This document shows positions 8,028-18,721 of a stretch of 64,000 nt of DNA, in pieces; the stretch's first letter is position 1, and each line of letters opens with the position of its first letter. A program made the translations under genes and the position numbers. This stretch comes from Glebionis coronaria (taxonomy: Eukaryota; Streptophyta; Magnoliopsida; Asterales; Asteraceae), in NCBI GenBank assembly GCA_025667525.1, contig CM046882.1, forward strand, positions 213,698,592 through 213,762,591. Direction: 5' to 3'. A model generated the notes under the pieces. The model was not told the origin of the DNA. It searched no databases and saw nothing but the letters and a program-made list of their open reading frames with translations.

Positions 8028-9925
8028 TCCATACGGAGGAAGCACTTCTCTGTGATATCCAAGAGACGTTCGATACGTTGAGAAAAATCAACATGAAGGT
8101 GAATCCAAAAAAGTGCACGTTTGGGGGAACCAAAGGAATGTTCCTCGGGTATATCATTAATCCAAACGGCATCAAGCCTTGTCCGGAGAAGAAGGACGCC
8201 ATGATACCGCTACCATCCCCTCGGACACTCAAGGAGGTACAATCACTCAATGGAAAGCTGGCCGGGCTCAATAGGTTCTTGTCAAAGTCCGCGGAGAAGT
8301 CACTACCTCTATTTAAAACACTCAAGAAGTGCTTAAAGAAAGGAGACTTCCACTAGACAAAAGAAGCAGAGGAAGCCTTTGGGCAGCTTAAACAACATCT
8401 CGCGGCTCTTCCCATGCTAGTTGCACCCCGACCTAAGGAGGAGCTCATTATGTATTTGTCCGCTACGTATGGAGCAATAAGCGCAATCCTTATGACTGAT
8501 CGGGATTCAGTCCAGACTCCGGTTTACTTCATAAGTAGAGCATTACAAGGGCCGGAGTTGAATTATTCATCAATGGAGAAGTTGGTTTTGTCACTGCTTT
8601 ACCCCGTAAAAAGTCTGCGCCGGTACTTCCAGGCGCACCCAATTGTGGTTATCACTGATCAACCAATAAAACAGATCATCTCTAAACCGGACGTGGCTGG
8701 GAGGCTACAAAAGTGGAGCGTCCTACTAGGAGAACATAACATCTCCTATAGACCAAGGACAGCCGTCAAAGGCCAAATTTTGGAAGACTTCCTAATTGAG
8801 AAACTTGAGGGGGAAGAACCAATGGTGCAAAAAGAAGAAATTCCAATGGAACCATGGGTTTTGTTTACTGACGGATCTTCGTGCACGGACGGATCAGGAG
8901 CCGGCCTCATTCTCACAAATCCGGAAGGAATGGAATTTACCTACACTTTGTGTTTTGAGTTACCAACCACGAATAACGAGGCAGAATATGAAGCATTGAT
9001 TGCGGGTTTAAAAATCGCCACTTGGATGGGAGTCCACAACCTTGAGGCTTACGTAGACTCACGACTTGTCGAGAACCACATCACAGGAGGGTACGTGGCC
9101 AAGGAGGATAACATGATCCAATACTTAGAGAAAGTTAAGTCACTCATCACCGGTTTTGGAAAGTTCTCCATCAAGCAGGTACCAAGAGGCGAGAACAAGA
9201 AGGCAGACGCTCTTAGCAAGATTGCGTCTACAAGCTTCGTCCATTTATCCAAGCAAGTGTTGGTTGGAATAATCAAGGAAAAGTCCATTATAGGGGGAAA
9301 AATCGCGAACATAGTTGAAGTAGAGGGACCTACATGGATGACCCCAATCATCAACCATCTAACTAATGAAACCCTTCCGGAGGACGAAAAGGCGGCACAA
9401 CGTATAAAAAGGAAGTCGCAACATTTCGAACTCCGCGATGGTGTTCTATAAAAGAGTTCCTTCCTACAGCCATGGCTGTGATGCGTCGGGCCGCGCCAGG
9501 CTAGCTATGTGATTAGTGAGATAAATGAAGGGTTGTGCGACATGCACGCAGGCCCCAAATAGGTAGTGGCACGAGCTTTACGCATGGGGTACTATTGGCT
9601 GACTATGCATCAGGACGCACGAGACATGATTCTTAAATGCAGCAATTTCCAAGTACACAGACCAGTACCGCGGCATCCACAGCAAGAACTAACACCCATC
9701 ACATCCCCATGGCCATTCTATAAGTGGGGGATTGATATCGCAGGACCTTTTACTGTTGTCGCATGTGGCGTTAAGTTCTTGATTGTAGCTATGGACTATT
9801 ATACTCGTTGGATAGAAGCTAAGGCCGTCAAAACGATTACGGGCAAAAAGGTAAAAAAGTTTGTTTGGGAAAATATTGTATGTCACTTTGGTTTGCCAGG
9901 CGAGATCATCTTGGATAACGGAAAG
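8028..9925 (+). pseudogene. Element B pol: end of RT, RNase H, archaeal-type RNase H, start of integrase
   Basis: The order is an RT tail (NPKKCTFGGTKGMFLGYI), thumb/connection (KEVQSLNGKLAGLNRF), first RNase H (YLSATYGAISAILM), then a second RNase H. The second RNase H has its four acidic residues visible in FTDGSSCTDGSG, NNEAEYEALI, YVDSRLV and KKADALSKIA. Integrase follows with its first catalytic Asp in WGIDIAGPF and the second in LDNGK. Stops are seen after GDFH (8354), after DGVL (9449) and in the integrase finger (about 9568). The insertion of F falls right after the second catalytic Asp. Confidence 0.88.
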
Positions 9926-11287
9926 TGTAACACCCCCACAATTGTTATGCGCAGCGGAACTACAACAATGGGTGCTACACAGTATTCATTGCACACAAGA
10001 TATATCAAACGACGCTAAAAAGACGTCGACTTAAAACTTAAATTTAAAATTGTTAGATAATACATGTCCACAGTTTTTTCCAACCCCAAATAGTGCACAG
10101 AGTTTAGCGTTTTCGGTCCCCATGGATCTCAACCCCAAAAACTTCAGTTTACAACCACATGACATTAAACATAAAAATTGTTTAAGTAGAAAAGGAGGGA
10201 AAAACAAGCGGACACCAAGCCGTACACACAACATCCATCCCATGCATGCTCCATCCTACACCTCAGCGGTTACCTGAAACACATGCCAAAAATTTGGTCA
10301 ACGAAAACGTTGAGTGGAATTTATAGGTTTTACAATCCATTTGAACGTATATATAATAAAAACCATTCGTGATCATTTATAGTCTTGTCGATCAAACAAA
10401 CTATAATCAGGATACTGACAATTGTGTTTAAGCTCATGACACTAATCCGTTAACTCAATCACCCGCGTAAATATACCGGCATGATTCAGATGAAACCAGT
10501 GCCCCTTCTAAAGGCATCAGTTGCAATTATACCTTATTTCTCATACAAAATAATCTACCGCAGAACTTACTATAAGTACAGCTTCTCGGCTAGCATTGGG
10601 TCGTTAACCCCGTAGTACTACAAATTGCATAAACGGCTATTTCCCCCTACTCGAGGGCAGGACAATAGTTAATAGTTCATGATTTTAGGGACTTTTGCAA
10701 CTTTGGTACTCAACACAATTTCTAAGGTAACTTTCGGGTCTAACAATCATTCATGATATACGTTCCTTTTTAAAAACTAGCATGCATTTCCCTCGCGGGT
10801 AAAACAATTTGAAATAATATAAGCGAGGCTATAAATTCACACCTTATATCTTATGTAGTCGGTAGTTCGAGGAGTGATCACTGACGATGTTACGGATGCC
10901 CGGGTAAATCAACACCTATCACAAATAAGGCGTAATGAGTAATCTCATTTAAATACTTACGGTACTGTATAAAATACATATATACAAGTCACTTAGGACA
11001 AGTATAACCCACGCCAAAAACAAAACAACAAGTATCATTCATTTTATTCCAATTGTTCTCAGTACTTACGTTGTCCATTTTTACTCGTTCTCGCCGGTAC
11101 TTAACTAAAGTACGGGCTGTTTTACCTTATTAAACCATGCTTATAAAATTTGACAAAATTTCCAAAAATCCTATATGACCTGTAGATAACATGTTTTTAA
11201 GCCCAATAAAAGTTTTTACTTTTACGACCCGTTACGCAACTCATTTCCACGACTACATTTTACGGGCTGAAATTGCGCTTCGACCAA

Positions 11288-11432
11288 TTTTGACCTCTTT
11301 GACCTATATGAAAACTACCTTTGACTTCCTTGACACCTAAGTCAACATATAGACTCATTTACACAGGTTAGGGACCAAATTTTGACCCTTGACCATTTAC
11401 CAATTTATACTTGTGACCCTCGGGATTTGACT
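11288..11432. repeat. TTGAC cluster in element F 3' LTR
   Basis: Seven TTGAC cores, mostly TTTGACC/T, plus one GTCAAC lie in about 145 bp. TTGAC(C/T) is the W-box bound by WRKY factors. In element orientation the array lies downstream of the likely TATA, so a promoter role is uncertain. Confidence 0.65.
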
Positions 11433-12318
11433 AAAACTTTGCACAAATTCGGATTATGAAAGTCCTCGTCTCCCGGTACCCGATCTTTAAAATGTCATAA
11501 CTTTTAGCTCGTTTTGAGTCACGGGCTCTACCTTATACCAAATTAAAGCTAGGAAAACCCTCTATCACTACATTTAGTTTTCAAGACCTGGAAACAAAAT
11601 AATTTTTATAAAATGGACCAAATGTTTCTGCCTAAAAATGACCATACCAAAAACATGCTTAGACTCGATTCCAAGACTTCTAACCACCACTAAACATCAT
11701 CCTAAGCCTTCCCAAACATATCCTAACATCAAACTTCAATCCTACCCCTATTTATCAACCAATCTCAATATCAAGAATCAAAGAAAATGAACATGCAAGT
11801 AATAAAACCTATGTGAATCATCCTAAAACATCAAACCAAACACAATAATAACATGCAAAATCAACAACCACCATGGCTCCCCAAACACCCCCTTTGCCGT
11901 GGGGTTTGGGTGACCCAATCACCACAACCAAATTAATTTTGGTGGGTTTTCTTGGTGTTTATACTTCCATAACACTTAAAATCAACATGCATTAGCTCAT
12001 TTGGCCTCAAAAACGAATTTGGATCATATGGAAAAATCTTGAAAAATTTTTGTTAGTGCATGTTGGATTTGAGCACATGAACATGTGGGGAATGACCAAA
12101 CTAAGTGTGGTCTTACCTTAGATTTTTGAAAAATCAAGTGGAAAAAGATTTTTGGTGGATTTTTGATGGTGTTGGGGGTGTCCGTCGGCTTTAGAGAGAG
12201 AGGAGAGAGTGAGTGTTTGATTTTTGGTGCAAGTGTTGTGTGTGTTTGTGTGTTTATCAATTTTGGCCCTTTTGATGGGTTGGGAGGGGCCTTTGTGCAA
12301 TTTTTGGCTTCTTTTGTC

Positions 12319-12327
12319 CTTAAATAG
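12319..12327 (-). promoter_or_regulatory. Possible element F LTR TATA box (3' LTR copy)
   Basis: The minus strand reads CTATTTAAG, about 400 bp into the LTR in element orientation. It is a weak TATA-like match, and the copy in the 5' LTR is near 21114. Confidence 0.35.
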
Positions 12328-12723
12328 AAAACGTCCTCAAAACTTTGCGGGTTCGACTCATTTGTCAATTTTGAAAATTTTACGGGAGTCGCAAATCTTC
12401 CCGAACACTCCAAAATATTTTTGGGATACTTTAAATGTACTTGGAAGGCTATAAAACTCACCCGACTCAACTTAACACGAACCGTAAATAAAATTCTCGA
12501 AAAATTACATTATCGATAAATCGTCAAAAATTAGATGAAATTGGGCATCCCTCGGGATCGTAATCGTCATCGTCCTTCTCAAAACGTCAAACGTAAAAAT
12601 TATAACCTCGAACATCGGCTTCAACCAAAATACTTATAAGTATATAAATTAAAATTTATTAAAAATTTCAAAAATTAGCGAAATTTAGGGTATCGTTAAT
12701 GACCTCGATTCTAGGGTGTCACA

Positions 12724-12741
12724 TCCACCCCTCCTTAAAGA
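12724..12741 (-). promoter_or_regulatory. Element F polypurine tract
   Basis: The minus strand reads TTTAAGGAGGGGTGGA directly before the 3' LTR (TGTGACACCC). It primes plus-strand DNA. Confidence 0.85.
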
Positions 12742-12786
12742 GAGCGACGTCCCGGCGCTCGCCTCTTCTTGTACTCACATTTCGTC

Positions 12787-15669
12787 TTACTGGAACAGAT
12801 GAGGATACCTTTCCTTGAAAAAGTCCTCACGTTCCCAGGTGTATTCCGGTCCACGCTTAGAATTCCATCGGACCTTCACAATAGGAATCCTACTACGCTT
12901 CAACCGCTTGACCTCCCGGTCCATTATTTCCACAGGTTCTTCCACAAAGTGCATTTTGTCGTCTAGTCGAATCTCGTCCAAAGGAATCACCAATTCCTTG
13001 TCCGCCAAACTCTTCTTCAGGTTCGATACATGAAACGTGTCATGAATAGCACTAAGTTCGGTCGGCAATTCTAACTTGTACGCTACCGGTCCAATTCGTT
13101 CAATGATCTTAAACGGTCCAATATACCTCGGACTCAACTTTCCTTTCTTTCCAAAATGAATTACACCCTTCCACGGTGATACCTTGAGCATAACCATATC
13201 TCCAACTTCAAACTCCAAAGGTTTCCTTCGGTTATCGGCATAACTTTTCTGTCGGCTTCTCGCAGCAAGTAGTCGGTTCTTGATCTGCACGATCTTCTCT
13301 GTCGTTTCTAAAACCATTTCGGGTCCAGTCAATTGACTTTCCCCCACTTCACTCCAACACACCGGCGATCTACACTTCCTCCCATACAATGCTTCGAACG
13401 GTGCTGCCTTGATACTCGCGTGATAACTATTATTGTACGAAAATTCCACCAGAGGCAAGTGGCGTTCCCAACTTCCTCCAAAATCAATCACGCATGCCCG
13501 GAGCATGTCCTCCATCGTTTGAATCGTTCGTTCACTCTGGCCGTCAGTTTCCGGGTGATAAGCCGTGCTTAAACTCAGTTCAGTGCCCATCGCACGTTGA
13601 AGCGATTTCCAAAATTCCGACGTAAATCTACTATCGCGATCCGAAATGATCGATAACGGCACTCCATGTCTACAGACGATCTCTTTCACGTACACGCTGG
13701 CGAGTCTTTCCATGCTGTCCGTCTTCTTCATAGGTAAGAAATGAGCAGATTTCGTCAACCTATCCACGATTACCCATATCATATCGCTTCCACTAGGAGT
13801 CCTAGGTAAACCCGTCACAAAATCCATTGCGATTTTCTCCCATTTCCATTCTGGGATTTCTGGTTGTACCAACAATCCAGATGGTTTCTTATGTTCTGCC
13901 TGAACCTTTGCGCAAGTCAAACACTTACTGACGTAACGAGCAATATCTGCCTTCATATTCGGCCACCAATAAACTTTCTTCAGGTCATGGTACATCTTAT
14001 CCGATCCAGGATGCATCGAATACTTCGACTTATGCGACTCATTCATAACTAACTCTCGAACTCCAGGCTTTCCTTCCTCAGATGAACACAGTGGCAACCA
14101 AATCCGATTATCAAAATATCTTAGTCCGTCAGACCTAATCACGAAAAGAGGTTTCGACATTCGTCCCAAATTCTCGGCTTCAACATTCCCTTTCATCAAT
14201 CCTCTCTCCTGAGCCTTCAGTATGGTTTCAGTTAAGTCAACGCTCTCACTCATCACTAAAGCTCTAACCCTCAAAGGTTTCTCCCGTTCCTTCCTACTCA
14301 ATGCATCCGCTACAACATTCGCCTTCCCAGGGTGGTAGCGAATTTCGCAGTCATAATCACTCAGTAGTTCAACCCATCGTCTTTGTCGCATATTCAACTC
14401 TTTTTGATCTAAAATGTACTGCAAACTCTTGTGATCAGTGAATACAACACACTTTGTCCCATACAGATAGTGTCTCCACAGCTTCAACGCAAAAACTACC
14501 GCTCCTAATTCCAAATCGTGCGTCGTGTAGTTCTCCTCGTTCTTCCTTAATTGCCTCGACGCGTAAGCTATCACCTTCTCACGTTGCATTAATACCGCTC
14601 CATAACCTTTACGAGACGCATCACAATACACCACGAAGTCTTCGGTTCCTTCAGGCAATGATAAAATCGGTGCGGAACATAACTTATCCTTGAGCGTTTC
14701 GAAAGCAAGCTCTTCCTCAATTCCCCATTCATACACCCTATTCTTTTCGGTAAGCCGCGTCAATGGTTTCGCAATCAACGAAAATCCTTCAATAAACCTT
14801 CTATAATACCCAGCTAAACCCAAAAATTGTCGAACTTCAGTCGGCGTCGTCGGTGCTGACCATTCCCTGATTGCTTCGATCTTAGCAGGATCTACACGAA
14901 CTCCCTCACTATCAATCACATGACCTAGAAACTGCACTGATTCCAACCAAAACTCACACTTAGAGAATTTTGCATACAGCTTCTCCTTCCTTAACAACTC
15001 CAAAATCTTTCTTAGGTGCTTCTCGTGCTCCTCCTTACTCTTAGAGTAAATAAGTATATCATCGATGAAAACAATAACAAACTTATCTAGATACGGCTTG
15101 CACACGCGATTCATAAGATCCATGAATACAGCAGGCGCGTTCGTCAACCCAAACGGCATCACTCGAAATTCAAAGTGTCCATACCGCGTACGAAAGGCGG
15201 TTACAGGAATATCCTCCTCTCTTACACGCAGTTGATGATACCCTGATCTTAGATCGATCTTAGAGTATACACTGGAACCTTGCAATTGATCGAACAAATC
15301 ATCAATCCTCGGCAATGGGTACCGATTCTTAACCGTCAGCTTATTGAGTTCTCTATAGTCGATACACATCCTAAACGAACCATCTTTCTTCTTTACGAAC
15401 AACACTGGCGCTCCCCAAGGTGATGAGCTCGGCCTAATAAATCCTTTATCCATCAATTCCTTCAATTGATCCGCTAACTCCTTTAACTCAGATGGTGCTA
15501 AGCGATAAGGTGCACGTGCAACCGGCGCAGCTCCTGGCACTAAATCAATTCGAAACTCGACCTCACGGGTAGGCGGTAAACCTGGCAACTCGTCTGGAAA
15601 AACGTCCGGATACTCGCGAATAACTGGTACCTCTTCGATCCTCGCCTCTACATCACCATCGCTCGAAAC
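12787..15669 (-). CDS. Element F pol: RT, RNase H, integrase, chromodomain-like C-terminus
   Basis: About 933 residues from the first Met, open over its whole length. RT shows the finger motif [19 protein letters not shown], the polymerase site [11 protein letters not shown] and [13 protein letters not shown]. RNase H has [17 protein letters not shown] and VVADALSRK. Integrase has H..H/C..C (CLTCAKVQ) and the D,D,E triad in [16 protein letters not shown] and TDGQSER. The tail ([16 protein letters not shown], then [17 protein letters not shown]) is the chromodomain-like end of Tekay elements. These enzymes copy the RNA and insert the DNA. It is in the same frame as protease and gag, separated by one TAA near 15668. 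Confidence 0.97.
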   Translation of the reverse strand, partial: VSSDGDVEARIEEVPVIREYPDVFPDELPGLPPTREVEFRIDLVPGAAPVARAPYRLAPSELKELADQLKELMDKGFIRPSSSPWGAPVLFVKKKDGSFRMCIDYRELNKLTVKNRYPLPRIDDLFDQLQGSSVYSKIDLRSGYHQLRVREEDIPVTAFRTRYGHFEFRVMPFGLTNAPAVFMDLMNRVCKPYLDKFVIVFIDDILIYSKSKEEHEKHLRKILELLRKEKLYAKFSKCEFWLESVQFLGHVIDSEGVRVDPAKIEAIREWSAPTTPTEVRQFLGLAGYYRRFIEGFSLIAKPLTRLTEKNRVYEWGIEEELAFETLKDKLCSAPILSLPEGTEDFVVYCDASRKGYGAVLMQREKVIAYASRQLRKNEENYTTHDLELGAVVFALKLWRHYLYGTKCVVFTDHKSLQYILDQKELNMRQRRWVELLSDYDCEIRYHPGKANVVADALSRKEREKPLRVRALVMSESVDLTETILKAQERGLMKGNVEAENLGRMSKPLFVIRSDGLRYFDNRIWLPLCSSEEGKPGVRELVMNESHKSKYSMHPGSDKMYHDLKKVYWWPNMKADIARYVSKCLTCAKVQAEHKKPSGLLVQPEIPEWKWEKIAMDFVTGLPRTPSGSDMIWVIVDRLTKSAHFLPMKKTDSMERLASVYVKEIVCRHGVPLSIISDRDSRFTSEFWKSLQRAMGTELSLSTAYHPETDGQSERTIQTMEDMLRACVIDFGGSWERHLPLVEFSYNNSYHASIKAAPFEALYGRKCRSPVCWSEVGESQLTGPEMVLETTEKIVQIKNRLLAARSRQKSYADNRRKPLEFEVGDMVMLKVSPWKGVIHFGKKGKLSPRYIGPFKIIERIGPVAYKLELPTELSAIHDTFHVSNLKKSLADKELVIPLDEIRLDDKMHFVEEPVEIMDREVKRLKRSRIPIVKVRWNSKRGPEYTWEREDFFKERYPHLFQ

Positions 15670-17232
15670 TTATGCCAAAAACACATCGCATCCGCTCTCT
15701 ACGTACTTCATCATTTTCAAACACGAAATCACCTTCAAACGAGAAGTGCATTCGTCTCCTTTTACCGTCAAAACCCTATTCCTCAGCGGAATCTGAACCA
15801 ATCTCTCACCGCAGACGATCGTAGCACTGTGCGCCATTAACCAATCCATTCCCACAATCACGTCAAATGATCCTAGCTCTATAGGCATCAAGTCGATTTT
15901 AAAAGCGTAATTTCCTAACTTCAAGGTACACCCTTTCAGTATAGAATTCGTACTAACAATTTTTCCATCGGCTAATTCAACATTTTAACTAGTCGTTAAC
16001 AACACCGGTTCTCTATCGATATGACGACTAAATCTAACGTCTACAAAACTCTTGTCGGAGCCAGAATCAAATAAAATACTAGCATAACAAGCGTCTACCA
16101 AAAACGTACCGGTAACCACATTGGGACCTTGTGGTTTATCAGCAGTTCCCACTTGATACACAGCTGCCGCATTATTACCTCCCCGCCTGTTTCCTGCCTT
16201 CGGGCAATTCGCTTGCACATGCCCTCTTTCTCCACAGCTATAACATCCTCTCATCCTGATAGCATTAGCCCCAGTGGCTACTCCTCCCGTTCGACAACTA
16301 GAAGTCCTATGACCTGCCTTTCCACACTTGCCGCATGCCGGCGGGCAATTTCCAACATGATACAAGTTGCACTTACCACAATGGGGATTTACTTTCACAC
16401 CTCTAGGGTTCGTCACTGCCCTCATCCCTTCGTTCCTTCTCTGATTAAACTGCTGATTACGGTTCGGCCCATGGTTGTTTCGATTTCCACTTCGGTTCTG
16501 GCCTTGGGATTGATTACTTTGTGCTGCCTCCCATTTCCTTTTGTTGCCTTCAGCAATGTAGTTCTGCTTGTCCTGAAGCTTAACGTCCATCAAAGCGTGT
16601 GCCATTTGAACCGCTTCATCAAACGTTCCAGGTTTTGACGAAGTTGTTTCACCTTTGATGTTGCTAGATAAACCCTTTATATACTGCTTCATTTTCTTGG
16701 CATCATTGGCAAATATGTCCGGACACAAAAGACTTAACTCATTGAATCTCCTGGTGTAAGCAGCTATATCGTTGTTCTTCAAGGTCAAATGCCTCAATTC
16801 GTCCTCCAATTGCCCCAATTCCTCCTCTGGGCAAAACTTCTTTGTCAACAAAGCTTTGGTCGCATTCCACGTCCTTGCATTCGCTACAGCCAATCCAACC
16901 GTAGCTACCTGAGTATTCCACCAGCTTAAGGCATCATCGAGAAACGTAGCCGCTGCAAACTTCACTTTATCTGCTTCTGCACAACCACTGATTTCAAACG
17001 TGCTTTCAACCTTTTCCAACCACCGTCTAAGTTCTAAAGCTCCACCCGTTCCACGGAACTGCGTGGGACCGCACTTCATAAAGCTAGAATAGGTACACAC
17101 TCTCGGGGCTTGCTGTCTCCCCGCGTTCCTTCCTGGATCCTGATTTCTCCCAGCTCGGTCCGCTTCCAACGCATTAGCTATAGCTTCCTGAATCATGGTG
17201 TTAACACGATCGGCAGTCAACTTTGGAGGCAT
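15670..17232 (-). pseudogene. Element F gag and protease, with one nonsense codon
   Basis: The start is taken at ATG 17232 (MPPKLTADRV); earlier in-frame codons exist but no earlier ATG. The gag core includes FRGTGGALELRRWLEKVE, DDALSWWNTQV and FNELSLLCPDIF. Zinc knuckles follow: CGKCNLYHVGNC, CGKCGKAGHRTSSC, CYSCGERGHVQANC. The protease active site is ILFDSGSDKSFV, with the flap-side segment VIVGMDWL downstream. A TAA interrupts the chain at about 15985 (LLTTS, then NVELADGK), probably from a Tyr codon. The next TAA, near 15668, separates protease from RT. All parts share one frame, so two point changes account for the damage. Confidence 0.92.
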
Positions 17233-17253
17233 TGTGTTATCGAATATCTCTTT

Positions 17254-17745
17254 CTGCAAGACAAGGAAAATAGAAAAACAATGTAAGTATTCATATCAAG
17301 TTTCCCAGACATAAAATACATACAACGACACATCACTACGGAGTTACTAATATTCATCAATTCACACCACAAAAGATCAAATTTAAGACATATCACAGAT
17401 CATGAAAGGTAACATAGATTGTATTGATAATTAACCAAAATCGTGACAAGTATTGCCACTACAATCGTTCACCACAAAACATCAAGTACTTGAGTTTCTC
17501 GTCATAATACCATCATACAAAGGTCTAAAATAGTTCAATTACAATGATCAAATAAAATACAACACAAGTAACTAGGCATGTGGTGATCCACACGGCCTCT
17601 TGGATGGCGGCTCGTCGTCGTCTTCCTCGGTTTCTTCATCACTAACATCCTCATCCACATCATCCACTTTTCCTTTTCCTTTCTCCTCTGGCCCACATTC
17701 TGTTTCCTTTCTCGTCCCTGATGTGGATCCACACTCAATCGCTAC
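17254..17745 (-). other. Candidate intron between the extra ORF and gag of element F
   Basis: The acceptor is strong: a pyrimidine-rich run then CTTGCAG, 21 bases before the gag ATG. A possible donor CAG/GTAGCG lies at 17746-17741 inside the extra ORF. Joining them keeps both in frame (phase 0 on each side). This is inferred from sequence only, and other donors are possible. Confidence 0.4.
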
Positions 17746-18330
17746 CTGACTTCCCACCGTAATACAAGTACCTCTAGTAGGCGGCTGAACCATGAAGTTA
17801 TTCGCCTCCATCTCCACATCGTCCACGAATCTCCAATCCGGGGGCAATGAATCCCTCACACGATGCTCCCAACTCTGCATCCTCGACAACCTCATCTGAT
17901 CTTCCCTCACACGGTCAAGACTAGCGCTTAAATTTGCAACCATTGATTTCAAACTGTTGATGGCACTTGTGTTCACATTCCCGTCATACTCAATTCTTGC
18001 CGTCCTTTCCAACAGTCTTTCGTCCGCCTTGTCATTCTCGTCGAATCTACTGACCACCCTTGATTCCACTACGTACCTCATGCACATCGATCCTTCCAAA
18101 CCTCTCACAGTCTGTCGCACGTCATGATAAACCCTCGGACCGGGACAGCAAATTCTTGGGATGCCTTGATGAAGAGAATTTGCGCTCATTGCACCTTCGG
18201 CTCTTCTGGGGATATCTGGTACACCAACCAGATGGGAAGTACGCATAGGCGTGGGGCAAGTAGTTCTCCTTGGGTCGGGGTCCTGGGCTCGTACATCGTT
18301 TCCGTTATCGTTGGGCGGTACCTCGGCCAT
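17572..18330 (-). CDS. Extra ORF upstream of gag in element F, function unknown
   Basis: 252 codons from ATG 18330 (MAEVPPNDNG). An in-frame upstream extension exists, but the ATG sits just after a splice-acceptor-like TTATTGCAG. No known domain is recognised. The N-terminal third is Arg/Pro-rich. The middle (DERLLERTARIEYDG...INSLKSMVANLSASLDRVREDQMRLSRM) looks helical, possibly a coiled coil. The C-terminus is very acidic (DDVDEDVSDEETEEDDDE) and followed by a short basic patch PPSKRPCG that could be a nuclear signal. It is open across 750 bp with no stop, in a young element. It could be a gag extension or a separate accessory protein. Confidence 0.7.
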   Translation of the reverse strand: MAEVPPNDNGNDVRAQDPDPRRTTCPTPMRTSHLVGVPDIPRRAEGAMSANSLHQGIPRICCPGPRVYHDVRQTVRGLEGSMCMRYVVESRVVSRFDENDKADERLLERTARIEYDGNVNTSAINSLKSMVANLSASLDRVREDQMRLSRMQSWEHRVRDSLPPDWRFVDDVEMEANNFMVQPPTRGTCITVGSQVAIECGSTSGTRKETECGPEEKGKGKVDDVDEDVSDEETEEDDDEPPSKRPCGSPHA

Positions 18331-18332
18331 TC

Positions 18333-18603
18333 CTGCAATAACAGCGAATTTCGGAGGGTACATAAGTAATTATACGATAATTATAAATATATGCATGCAA
18401 ATGCAATGCAAAGGTGGTACATATGCCCGAAATGTAATAATATGATGCTCATGCATGATTTATACAAAAATTACGATGTCGGATATTTCACGTAAAATTC
18501 AACGTCTACATATAGTAATTCCATACTTATATAATAATTTCCCACATATATACTTTACTCAAAAGTATACGTCAAATGCCATAAATACAACAATAAATCT
18601 TAC
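18333..18603 (-). other. Candidate leader intron of element F
   Basis: Donor CCG/GTAAGA at 18604-18598 and acceptor TTATTGCAG/GA at 18334-18333, 271 bp, AT-rich inside. Splicing would bring the leader within two bases of ATG 18330. Inferred from consensus signals. Confidence 0.5.
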
Positions 18604-18702
18604 CGGAGCCATGCAGGATAGTTGTGTGTGCTTGGACCCTTTCTTACGACACCAAAAGTTATAGTTTAGGATTTTCAAAAACGACCTAGTTCTCTATAAC
18701 TC

Positions 18703-18719
18703 GTGGCTCTGATTACCAA
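18703..18719 (-). promoter_or_regulatory. Element F primer binding site
   Basis: The minus strand reads TTGGTAATCAGAGCCAC two bases inside the 5' LTR. It is a Met-tRNA-type PBS with one extra A compared with the TRIM and H versions. Confidence 0.8.
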
Positions 18720-18721
18720 TC

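Larger units (their letters stand above)
9926..12723 (-). repeat. Element F 3' LTR
   Basis: 2798 bp, starts TGTAACACCCCC and ends GTGTCACA on the + strand. It is near-identical to 18722-21518. ORFs inside (for example 12024-12470) recur in the other LTR only because the LTRs are copies. Confidence 0.95.

Noticed and set aside
12024..12470. 148-residue frame, repeated at 20819-21265, that looks like a conserved gene pair
   Set aside because: The two copies lie at the same place in the two LTRs of element F, so they are identical by LTR duplication. The product has no family signature.
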